A stretch of DNA of 6,420 bases, from NCBI GenBank assembly GCA_020438245.1, contig JAGQUY010000317.1:1-6420 (forward strand), in the 5' to 3' direction. How positions within the stretch are numbered: the stretch's first letter is position 1; each line of letters starts with the position of its first letter. The stretch comes from Bacteroidota bacterium (GTDB taxonomy: Bacteria > CLD3 > SB21). A model generated the notes under the pieces. That model was not told the DNA's origin and made no database searches. It was given only the letters and a program-made list of their open reading frames with translations. The position numbers were made by a program, and so were the translations under genes. This document shows positions 1 to 5,624 of this stretch, one piece after another.

Positions 1-920
1 ACATTATCCAAAAAGATAGCCGCACCGGAGGGTGTAGAAGAAAGAAAAACATGACCTGCAGGGATTGCACGAAGAGTAATGGTGGCGCTGCTCGTCTGAC
101 CATCCAGTACGGCGATTTGGAAGGTCGAATCCAAATACCCGGTCAGGGTCAGTTTGATGGAGTAAGTGCCCGGTGTAAGATTTTTCAGTGAGTCAGGCGT
201 CAGCTTGCCCGTGTTGTTGTTATCCAGAAAGACGGTTGCCCCCGAGGTCATCGAGGAAACAAAGATGTTGCCGGCGGGGATCGCTCGGAGGTTAATGGAG
301 GCGCTGCTGGTCTGACCGTCCAGCACGGTGATTTGGAAGGTGGAGTCCAGATATCCGTTCCGTGTGAGTTTGATGGTGTAATCACCCGGTGTTAAATTCT
401 TGATTGAATCGGGGGTCACTTTTCCCGTATTGGCGTTGTTCAAGAAAATGGCCGCACCCACCGGCGCAGAAGAAACAAAAATATTTCCGGCCGGAATGGC
501 GCGAAGTGCAATCAAAGTGTCTGTCGTCCGGCCATCGAGTACCATAACTTGGATCGTGGAATCCAAATAACCGGTCAAGCTCAGTCTGATCGAATAAGTG
601 CCGGGGGTAAGATTCTTCAATGAATCCGGAGTATTCTTTCCGGTGTCGGAGCTGTCCAGAAATATCGTCGCTCCGGATGGAGTCGATGTTACATAGATGT
701 TGCCTGCGGGAATCGTTTTCAATGCGATTGAAGAATTGACGGTTTGTCCGTCCACGACAGTCACGTTGAAAGTTGAATCGAGGTAGCCGGCCAGAGAAAG
801 TTTTATGGTGTGATTGCCGGGCGTCAGATTATTGAGCGAATCCGGCGTGGTTTTACCCGTATTGGTATTGTCGAGTACAATACCGGCACCCGTTGGAGTG
901 GAAGATATAAAAATATTTCC
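1..920 (-). repeat. Tandem 216-base coding repeats (PEGA units 2-6)
   Basis: The array has an exact 72-codon period with no indels between units. Reading on the minus strand, units run 920-705, 704-489, 488-273, 272-57 and 56-1 (partial). Each unit begins with Gly-(Asn/His)-(Ile/Val)-(Phe/Tyr) and the complete ones end in (Ala/Thr)-Ile-Pro-Ala. By hand count, units 4 and 5 (488-273 and 272-57) share 56 of 72 residues, while units 2 and 5 share 46 of 72. The array continues past the left edge. Confidence 0.93.
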
Positions 921-1253
921 ATGAGGAGCGGACAGTTGGGTCAGGGATAAACTTAGCACGGCTTCGCTGTCGGCGGATACGTAAACAATGGCAGAATCCT
1001 CGAAATATCCCGCAAGACTGAGTCGGACAGAATGCCATCCCGTATCCAGATCTGCAAAAATGTGCGGAGTAATTTCCGACGTGGCTTCATGGTCGAGAGC
1101 AATGGACGCACCGGAAGGTGTCGACAGTACGCTCAACGAACCGATGACGGGGTTTTTGATATTCGATGTATTCGAGTCTTCACATGCCGACATCAAACCA
1201 AGCAGGATCAGCAAGAAAACACGACAATGCAACTGCACGGTAAAGCCTTTCAT
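1..1253 (-). CDS. PEGA-repeat lipoprotein, N-terminal 417 residues (C-terminus beyond the left edge)
   Basis: The protein is predicted to be exported, lipid-anchored and built of repeated PEGA domains, small beta-sandwich modules found in envelope proteins. Residues 1-24 form a lipoprotein signal: basic/polar start, hydrophobic VFLLILLGLM, then a lipobox-like MSAC with the lipidated Cys at 24. Residue +2 is Glu, not Asp, so outer-membrane sorting is possible if the Lol rule applies. After a short linker (25-37) comes a degenerate repeat (38-111), four full 72-residue repeats (112-183, 184-255, 256-327, 328-399) and the first 18 residues of a sixth. Each full repeat carries the family pattern: TPxGA near the start (relaxed in some copies), then LDN..TGK.TPDS, LTPG and GYLDST. 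The frame is open to the window edge, so total length is unknown. The start at 1253 fits the signal peptide; an in-frame ATG at 1268 would add five residues but lies almost on the -10 box. It has its own promoter. Ligand or partner is unknown. Confidence 0.9.
   Translation of the reverse strand, partial: MKGFTVQLHCRVFLLILLGLMSACEDSNTSNIKNPVIGSLSVLSTPSGASIALDHEATSEITPHIFADLDTGWHSVRLSLAGYFEDSAIVYVSADSEAVLSLSLTQLSAPHGNIFISSTPTGAGIVLDNTNTGKTTPDSLNNLTPGNHTIKLSLAGYLDSTFNVTVVDGQTVNSSIALKTIPAGNIYVTSTPSGATIFLDSSDTGKNTPDSLKNLTPGTYSIRLSLTGYLDSTIQVMVLDGRTTDTLIALRAIPAGNIFVSSAPVGAAIFLNNANTGKVTPDSIKNLTPGDYTIKLTRNGYLDSTFQITVLDGQTSSASINLRAIPAGNIFVSSMTSGATVFLDNNNTGKLTPDSLKNLTPGTYSIKLTLTGYLDSTFQIAVLDGQTSSATITLRAIPAGHVFLSSTPSGAAIFLDN
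921..1142 (-). repeat. Degenerate first PEGA unit
   Basis: Residues 38-111 of the lipoprotein keep the outline of the repeat: STPSGASIALD at the start and SVRLSLAGYFEDS in the second half. They lack the TGK and LTPG turns that mark the other units, and the segment is two residues longer (74). It is probably the oldest or most constrained copy, next to the lipid anchor. Confidence 0.75.
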
Positions 1254-1270
1254 GACCGGGGTACTCATTC

Positions 1271-1298
1271 AATATATCATCAACCGCCGCCATGTCAA
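1271..1298 (-). promoter_or_regulatory. Near-consensus sigma70 promoter of the PEGA lipoprotein gene
   Basis: On the minus strand a perfect -35 TTGACA (1298-1293) is followed by a 16-base spacer and -10 TATATT (1276-1271). The spacer ends in TGA, giving an extended -10 (TGnTATATT). Transcription should start near 1264-1265, only 11-12 bases before the ATG at 1253. That leader (AGTACCCCGGTC) has no purine-rich Shine-Dalgarno sequence. Confidence 0.75.
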
Positions 1299-1306
1299 GA
1301 GCGGTT
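1282..1306. promoter_or_regulatory. Inverted repeat flanking the -35 box (possible operator)
   Basis: AACCGC at 1282-1287 and GCGGTT at 1301-1306 are perfect inverted six-base arms, 13 bases apart. The -35 hexamer of the PEGA promoter (1293-1298) lies between them, so a dimeric regulator bound here would cover the -35. Six-base arms can arise by chance, so this is only a candidate. Confidence 0.35.
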
Positions 1307-1311
1307 CGCAT

Positions 1312-1328
1312 AAAAAAGGCAACACGCC
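1312..1328 (-). terminator. Weak possible intrinsic terminator after the DUF2339-DUF3999 operon
   Basis: On the minus strand, about 45 bases after the DUF3999 stop, GGCGTGTTGCC can form a short stem (GGC/GCC plus a G-T wobble). It is followed at once by six T residues. The stem is too short to be convincing, so read-through into the PEGA gene remains possible. Confidence 0.25.
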
Positions 1329-1372
1329 GTTACGGTGGATGGGAGACCGGGACACAATGCGTGCGTGCGGAT

Positions 1373-2728
1373 TTAAACTGAGGAGTTCATCTGCCTGAAC
1401 AAACGGACGGCCATCCATCCAAGCAACAGAACGCTGACACCCAGTATCGACCACAGCAGCCAGGTTCTCCAATTGAACTCCCGGGTAAGGACGAGTGCCG
1501 ACGGTCCTCCAAGTGTAATCGCTTCACCGAGGTGGGCAGCTTTTATCAGATCGCTGTTTGAAGAAAGGGTGCCTCCATGGAGAAGTTTTTCCAACGGAGT
1601 TTCAGCTGCTGCTGCAGCGACGCTGCCATAGGCCAGGATGAAAGGACCATCTCCCTGAGCGACGAATACCAATTGATTAGGAAGCCAGTGGATACGAAGT
1701 TCCGGCATACCCTGACCAAAGGAGGCATCTTTTTCAGCCAGCGTTATCCTCCAATACCTATAGGCAATGGGCGAAAAGCGAATCGCATTTTGCTGCAGAT
1801 GAGTACCATCGATACGTAAATCATACACCAATCCGCTGAACCGTTCATGCCATGCACCCAAGGTGTCATTTGTTGCACTGATTCGCACTCCGGCCAACGT
1901 ATTTCGCTGCGGGAGATTCACTTGCAGACGATCGGCCGGATAGTATGCGTGAGTATCGAACATATAGGTGCGGTTTCCGGCGTCAAACGAGCGTGCAGGT
2001 ATGGTTACCGATTCCCGAGGCGTTTCCAATTTGGTTTCAGGGAAACGTGCGGTAATAGACGATAGACTCATTGAGCTGCCTACGGGAAGATCAATTCGCA
2101 AGTACTTGGCGTGATGGAACGGCAAATCGATTTGTTGCTGGATCAGAGTGTGATTCCCGTAGTGGAGGTTACTCAGACTGGTCTCTTCTACGAGTGTTTT
2201 CCAGTGAGTGAAGTCGGAGCCGTAGAGAACCTTGGCATTCAGTACAAAGCCCTCTGTGTTTTCGGGCCACGATAAAAGTAGCGCCTCCGGAGATTGCAAC
2301 AAACCGCTGCAATCGATCAGGAACGATCGAACGTTCTTGAACGCTCCTCCGCTTCGAGTCTGAAGACGAACGATGGAGCCGTCTGTCTTGGTAATAACCT
2401 CCAACGACAGGGTTGCTGGGGTTTGGACAAGTTTCTCATCAAGCGGGAAAAAAGGAAGGTCGCGGTCCTCCAATCGTTGAGTGAGCTGCTGTTCGGACCT
2501 GCGGAGACTGTGCGGAACGGCATTCTCGCTGCCGTTAAAGACCCGGAGATCACCGAGATCGGGACGGGTTACCGACTGATAAACATAGTCGGGGATTGTA
2601 AGCGAAAAAAGAGCTCCCTCCTCGTTTGTTTGAATTTGTCGGCCATATGCAAAATGGTTTGGCCGCATCGGCTCTTCTTCCTTACCAAAGAACAGTATTA
2701 CAAGCAATGTTATCCAAAAGAGTCTCAT
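1373..2728 (-). CDS. DUF3999 family protein, envelope-side partner of DUF2339
   Basis: The 451-residue protein is recognised as DUF3999 by its N-terminal signature, with FAYGR (26-30) followed by YQSVTRPDLGDLRVFN (50-65) and VPHSL. Its place directly after a DUF2339 gene is the usual context. Residues 1-15 are a hydrophobic export signal or anchor, 16-422 are predicted to be outside the cytoplasm, and about 423-443 form a C-terminal membrane helix followed by a basic tail. Two segments, about 133-229 and 250-346, resemble each other. Each has a hydrophobic strand, an S.D or SATND turn, a Trp, and a closing YLRIDL or YWRITL. This is the look of discoidin/galactose-binding-type beta-sandwiches, which I infer rather than know. 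The start overlaps the DUF2339 stop as ATGA, and GGAG at 2740-2737 lies eight bases upstream, so translation is probably coupled. No AxA signal-peptidase site follows the hydrophobic stretch, where GKEEEP stands instead. The biochemical function is unknown. Confidence 0.9.
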   Translation of the reverse strand: MRLFWITLLVILFFGKEEEPMRPNHFAYGRQIQTNEEGALFSLTIPDYVYQSVTRPDLGDLRVFNGSENAVPHSLRRSEQQLTQRLEDRDLPFFPLDEKLVQTPATLSLEVITKTDGSIVRLQTRSGGAFKNVRSFLIDCSGLLQSPEALLLSWPENTEGFVLNAKVLYGSDFTHWKTLVEETSLSNLHYGNHTLIQQQIDLPFHHAKYLRIDLPVGSSMSLSSITARFPETKLETPRESVTIPARSFDAGNRTYMFDTHAYYPADRLQVNLPQRNTLAGVRISATNDTLGAWHERFSGLVYDLRIDGTHLQQNAIRFSPIAYRYWRITLAEKDASFGQGMPELRIHWLPNQLVFVAQGDGPFILAYGSVAAAAAETPLEKLLHGGTLSSNSDLIKAAHLGEAITLGGPSALVLTREFNWRTWLLWSILGVSVLLLGWMAVRLFRQMNSSV

Positions 2729-5400
2729 GATGATTTCTCCAACCGTTTGGGAGGTAGAGGAACAAAGTACCCGATGATCAGCATCAAAACACCGACGACC
2801 ATGAACGAAACGACTCGGGCCACGGCTCCTGTTTTGTCAAGTTCTACAAAAAATAACTTTATAACAACGGCAGCGAGAAGTCCGGCACCCGCGATCCATA
2901 AAGAACGATTCACGTGACGATGCGCAATGATCATAAGAGCGAGCGCAAGCAGCGTCCAGGCGATGGAGATCGATGTTTGAAACTCTCCGGAGCTCCAAAG
3001 GACGGCAGCTGAATAATCGTATCCAAGATAATGATGAACCGTGCGCGCAATCATTCCGTTGAGCCACAGGAAACAAACAGCGGACAATCCGAACACAACC
3101 AGTTGTTTTATCTCAGCTGACATTGGACGTTCATGGTTCAGTCCCCGCCAGCGAAGGGTGACCAGCGCAATGAATCCAATCGTCAGATCGAGCGGGTTTA
3201 GCAAAGGAACATAGGGCAGAGGATCGACGTTACCGGGATTTCCGATTGCGTGAACTGCAGCCCAGAGTCCGATCCAACACAGAACCGGGATGCACGTGTG
3301 CCACAAATACCAACGCAGATTTTCAGCTATCGGCCATTTGATACGGCGACCGTACGTAATCAAACCAAAGATCATGGCTGCCGGAGCCAGGCCCCAGAAA
3401 ATTATATGCCATGTGGAACTTCCGTCCGCTATCCACTGTTTCATCACCCAGGAGCCTTCCCAAGAGAGCAGGGCGGTGGCGATCCAGAAACTCAGCGGGT
3501 GATGCCATTTCAAATAGGATTCCGTCAGTGCATTTCGATACACAAATAGCTGCCGGTATACCACGATAAAGGTGACGGTCCAAGCGACAAAACCCAGATG
3601 GGCAAAAGGGTTTGAAGATGGAGAATCCGCGCGCAAGACGATAAGTAAAAGGGCTTGAGACGGCAGAATTAAGAATAAAGGAATTCGAAGGAGAGGCCAA
3701 TCCAGGCGGCTGTCCATGATCATCATCAAAACCGCCGTGGCGGTGAAAAACAGAATGAATCCGGGAAACTCATGGCGGAGATGATGGTCGATTTCCATCA
3801 TACCGGGAATGAACCACCAGATCAAGCCCAAGACAAACAGGGTGATAGAAACAACTCGTTCCGCGGGTCGAATCCGATCGGCACGTTGAAGATAATATTG
3901 AGTGAAGAGGCCTGCAGCCGAAAGCAACCATGCACTCAATAAAAATCCGTTCAGAAAGGGGATTTCATCCGGTGCGTGAGGAGAAACGGTGAGCAGCGAA
4001 ATTCCAGCGCCAAATTGCAGCAGCATGCCGAAGATTCTTGCCAGCAGGCGGCCTTGACGGGCTCCGATCCAAATCAACGCCGCACCCTCCAGCGCCCATG
4101 CCGATGCGATCCACAATCCGTCAAAAGCAAGCGGAATGGCAAGTGTGCCAAAAACCACTCCCATTGACAAGAAGGACTCTGTAAGTAATCGGAAGTTTTC
4201 CTGTGCGCGTTTCCAGAGAAAGGTTGCCAATCCAACATAGAACGCGCTTAAGGCAACCGCGGAGTAAGCGAGTCCGTACTCCATGTCGTTGACGAGTCCG
4301 GCCTGCATCGTAAAAGCCACGATGGGTACTCCGAATACCAGCGTTCCGTCCACGTAGCCTTTGAGATTGGGAGGCTGGCGGCTTGCAAATAAAATGGATA
4401 TGGCCACAAAGAAAAGGAAGAAGAGAATCAAAAACGGTTCCGTGGTGAAAAAGAATTGGGATTCGTACGAATTGACGCCCCATAGAGCTCCAATGACAAA
4501 GGTGAATGCATAGCCGAGAAGATTTAATTCGCGCCAGGCTTTGAACCATGCGACGCCCAGAATACCCGCGTTAAGTACCGCATAGTAACTGAACAGCATG
4601 ACGTGATTTCCGTGTCCGGTCGACGTCAAAATGGGGGCGAGGAAGCCTCCGGCGGCTGCGAAGAATGCGAGCGGTTTGGCATTTTGCAAGACCGACAACA
4701 TTCCGGCGAGCAACACCAGAATCACCATGAGCGCAAATGCCGCTGCCAGCGGTACGATGTAGAATAATTTGGCAGAAGCAAAGGTCGTCATATACATCAG
4801 TCCTACCCCGCCGCCCTGCAGCAGCAGGCCGAAAGGTCCGCGTTTATCCCGCAATTTCCATCCGATCGCAAGCAATGCAAGTCCGACTAATCCTACGCAG
4901 GCAATTCTCAGTTCCAGAGGAAAAAGACCGTAGTCAATTCCGAGCTTAATAAGGAATCCGGCGCCAAAGGTGAGAAGCAGTATTCCTATGCTGACGAAAA
5001 GCTGGCTGCCGGTGAAATACCCTTTCAGTTTAAGGACAAACTGATCGACGGCCGTTGGTTCTCGATGGACTCGTTTTTTTTCAAACGGCGGGATGTTTGC
5101 CGGCGGTGGCTCGTGCGGCACTGTTGTGGGAGCATCGGACGCGGCCGTTTTTTCGACCTGTCGTGCCGAGGGTTCTTGTGCGGTCTCCTCTTTCGGTGAC
5201 GGTTGATCAGGCTCTGCCGGCCGTTCTTTGGTCCGCACGCCACCCGACTTGAAATCATCAAAATCGCGCCGCAACTGAATGAGGATTGCTCGCAGACGGT
5301 TGATATCTTCCTGTGAAGATCTGGCGAGACGTTCTGCCTTGATAGCCATATTCATGGCTACAACGGTTATAATCACGAGAAGGACAACTAATAGTACCAT
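2725..5400 (-). CDS. DUF2339 family polytopic membrane protein
   Basis: The protein has 891 residues from the chosen start. Residues 1-16 are an N-terminal membrane helix, and about 17-50 a charged, probably coiled-coil helix (AERLARSSQEDINRL and onward). About 52-108 is a Pro/Glu/Lys-rich linker. From about 125 there are roughly 26 hydrophobic segments to the C-terminus. Family marks of DUF2339 include LKLKGYFTGSQLF leading into the first core helix, SAWALEGAALIWIGARQGR near the middle, and the C-terminal block SLWIAGAGLL, KLFFVEL, VSFMVVGVL, IIGYF. The start at 5400 is preferred because GAGGAG lies just upstream; an in-frame ATG at 5457 would add 19 polar residues before the hydrophobic helix and has no Shine-Dalgarno site. 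It is the first gene of an operon with DUF3999. It acts in the cytoplasmic membrane. The family has no established activity; a transport or envelope-glycan role is only a guess. Confidence 0.92.
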   Translation of the reverse strand: MVLLVVLLVIITVVAMNMAIKAERLARSSQEDINRLRAILIQLRRDFDDFKSGGVRTKERPAEPDQPSPKEETAQEPSARQVEKTAASDAPTTVPHEPPPANIPPFEKKRVHREPTAVDQFVLKLKGYFTGSQLFVSIGILLLTFGAGFLIKLGIDYGLFPLELRIACVGLVGLALLAIGWKLRDKRGPFGLLLQGGGVGLMYMTTFASAKLFYIVPLAAAFALMVILVLLAGMLSVLQNAKPLAFFAAAGGFLAPILTSTGHGNHVMLFSYYAVLNAGILGVAWFKAWRELNLLGYAFTFVIGALWGVNSYESQFFFTTEPFLILFFLFFVAISILFASRQPPNLKGYVDGTLVFGVPIVAFTMQAGLVNDMEYGLAYSAVALSAFYVGLATFLWKRAQENFRLLTESFLSMGVVFGTLAIPLAFDGLWIASAWALEGAALIWIGARQGRLLARIFGMLLQFGAGISLLTVSPHAPDEIPFLNGFLLSAWLLSAAGLFTQYYLQRADRIRPAERVVSITLFVLGLIWWFIPGMMEIDHHLRHEFPGFILFFTATAVLMMIMDSRLDWPLLRIPLFLILPSQALLLIVLRADSPSSNPFAHLGFVAWTVTFIVVYRQLFVYRNALTESYLKWHHPLSFWIATALLSWEGSWVMKQWIADGSSTWHIIFWGLAPAAMIFGLITYGRRIKWPIAENLRWYLWHTCIPVLCWIGLWAAVHAIGNPGNVDPLPYVPLLNPLDLTIGFIALVTLRWRGLNHERPMSAEIKQLVVFGLSAVCFLWLNGMIARTVHHYLGYDYSAAVLWSSGEFQTSISIAWTLLALALMIIAHRHVNRSLWIAGAGLLAAVVIKLFFVELDKTGAVARVVSFMVVGVLMLIIGYFVPLPPKRLEKSS
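2737..2742 (-). promoter_or_regulatory. Ribosome binding site of the DUF3999 gene inside the DUF2339 3' end
   Basis: TTGGAG on the minus strand, eight bases before the ATG at 2728, is also the Leu-Glu codon pair near the end of DUF2339. Its position within the upstream gene, with the ATGA overlap at 2725-2728, supports translational coupling of the two proteins. Confidence 0.7.
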
Positions 5401-5403
5401 AAA

Positions 5404-5409
5404 CTCCTC
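5404..5409 (-). promoter_or_regulatory. Ribosome binding site that decides the DUF2339 start
   Basis: GAGGAG on the minus strand is followed by TTT and ATG (5400-5398). Aligning GAGG with the anti-Shine-Dalgarno leaves a five-base spacer. No comparable site precedes the longer in-frame start at 5457. Confidence 0.7.
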
Positions 5410-5415
5410 AGGAAG

Positions 5416-5457
5416 GTGATCTACTAACAATGGTTGAGTACTGTACGTACAGATCAC
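5416..5457. repeat. Long-spaced inverted repeat in the DUF2339 promoter/leader
   Basis: GTGATCT (5416-5422) and AGATCAC (5451-5457) are perfect seven-base inverted arms 28 bases apart. The downstream arm on the minus strand ends seven bases before the GAGGAG ribosome binding site. If a transcript began upstream of the predicted start, this stem could form in the leader near that site. From the predicted start near 5433 only one arm would be transcribed. Confidence 0.4.
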
Positions 5458-5468
5458 GTGCTTATCAA
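5440..5468 (-). promoter_or_regulatory. Candidate sigma70 promoter of the DUF2339-DUF3999 operon
   Basis: On the minus strand TTGATA (5468-5463) and TACAGT (5445-5440) are 17 bases apart, matching the consensus at 5/6 and 4/6 positions. Transcription would start near 5433, leaving a leader of about 33 bases with the GAGGAG site. The -10 box overlaps the palindrome at 5441-5452. Confidence 0.4.
5441..5452. promoter_or_regulatory. Perfect 12-base palindrome CTGTACGTACAG (candidate operator)
   Basis: This perfect dyad overlaps the predicted -10 box of the DUF2339 operon, where a bound dimer would block transcription. It resembles half of a LexA box, but the CTGT and ACAG arms are four bases apart rather than the eight of the E. 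coli type. The regulator is unknown. Confidence 0.45.
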
Positions 5469-5484
5469 GCTGATTCCAAGATGT

Positions 5485-5530
5485 GCAGTGGGTGCGTGCA
5501 CCGTGACGAAGATCCTAATTAGGACACTGC
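5485..5530. repeat. Nested inverted-repeat block: outer stem enclosing two inner dyads
   Basis: GCAGTG (5485-5490) pairs with CACTGC (5525-5530). Directly inside the left arm lies GGTGCGTGCACC (5491-5502), with GGTGC/GCACC arms. Directly inside the right arm lies the perfect palindrome TCCTAATTAGGA (5513-5524). The three elements abut, separated only by the ten bases between the two inner dyads, so the block could fold as a branched cruciform or serve as a compound protein-binding site. It is upstream of both divergent promoters. Confidence 0.45.
5513..5524. promoter_or_regulatory. Perfect 12-base palindrome TCCTAATTAGGA (candidate operator)
   Basis: A perfect dyad about 12 bases upstream of the predicted -35 of the SPFH gene and about 44 bases upstream of the -35 of the DUF2339 operon. 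That placement suits an activator or a shared regulator. I do not recognise the site. Confidence 0.45.
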
Positions 5531-5536
5531 CGTGAT

Positions 5537-5564
5537 TTGTTATTCGCAGTATTTTTCCTAGATT
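5537..5564 (+). promoter_or_regulatory. Candidate sigma70 promoter of the SPFH gene
   Basis: TTGTTA (5537-5542) and TAGATT (5559-5564) are 16 bases apart, each matching consensus at 4/6 positions. The predicted start near 5571 leaves a leader of about 54 bases that contains the inverted repeat at 5578-5596 and the ribosome binding site. The match is moderate and other AT-rich hexamers nearby could serve. Confidence 0.35.
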
Positions 5565-5577
5565 ATCCCTTCACACG

Positions 5578-5596
5578 CAATTCATCTATCGAATTG
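5578..5596. repeat. Inverted repeat CAATTC-N7-GAATTG in the SPFH leader
   Basis: Six-base perfect arms with a seven-base loop lie between the predicted transcription start and the ribosome binding site of the SPFH gene. It could be an operator just downstream of the start, or a small AT-rich leader hairpin. No T-run follows, so it is not a terminator. Confidence 0.35.
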
Positions 5597-5612
5597 AGTA
5601 GATATTAAAAAC

Positions 5613-5620
5613 AAAGGAGT
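5613..5620 (+). promoter_or_regulatory. Ribosome binding site of the SPFH gene
   Basis: AAAGGAGT ends four bases before the ATG at 5625, with five bases between GGAG and the start codon. It is a strong Shine-Dalgarno match and fixes this start. Confidence 0.8.
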
Positions 5621-5624
5621 CGTC

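Noticed and set aside
1..920. CRISPR or other non-coding repeat array
   Set aside because: The 216-base period is in frame, encodes PEGA domains, and the differences between units are largely protein-compatible.
1269..1278. Bacteroidetes-type -7 promoter element and leaderless start at 1268
   Set aside because: The TTGACA/extended TATATT pair fits sigma70 better, and an ATG at 1268 is only three bases from the -10 box, too close for a transcription start.
988..1398. Plus-strand open frame of 136 codons across the PEGA start, its promoter and the DUF3999 end
   Set aside because: It is antisense to two well-supported genes and a strong promoter, has no recognisable domain, and its composition looks like reverse-strand reading.
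2294..2917. Plus-strand open frame of 207 codons across the DUF2339/DUF3999 junction
   Set aside because: It is antisense to two clear family proteins, and the sequence is low-hydrophobicity and unrecognisable.
4121..4549. Minus-strand open frame of 142 codons in another frame inside DUF2339
   Set aside because: It lies wholly inside the DUF2339 gene, whose frame gives continuous membrane segments; this one is a shadow.
5441..5452. LexA (SOS) box
   Set aside because: The CTGT and ACAG arms are four bases apart instead of eight, and the neighbouring genes are not DNA-damage genes.
5401..5457. Longer DUF2339 start at 5457 (19 extra residues)
   Set aside because: It has no ribosome binding site, would put polar residues before the N-terminal membrane helix, and would start inside the palindromic control region.
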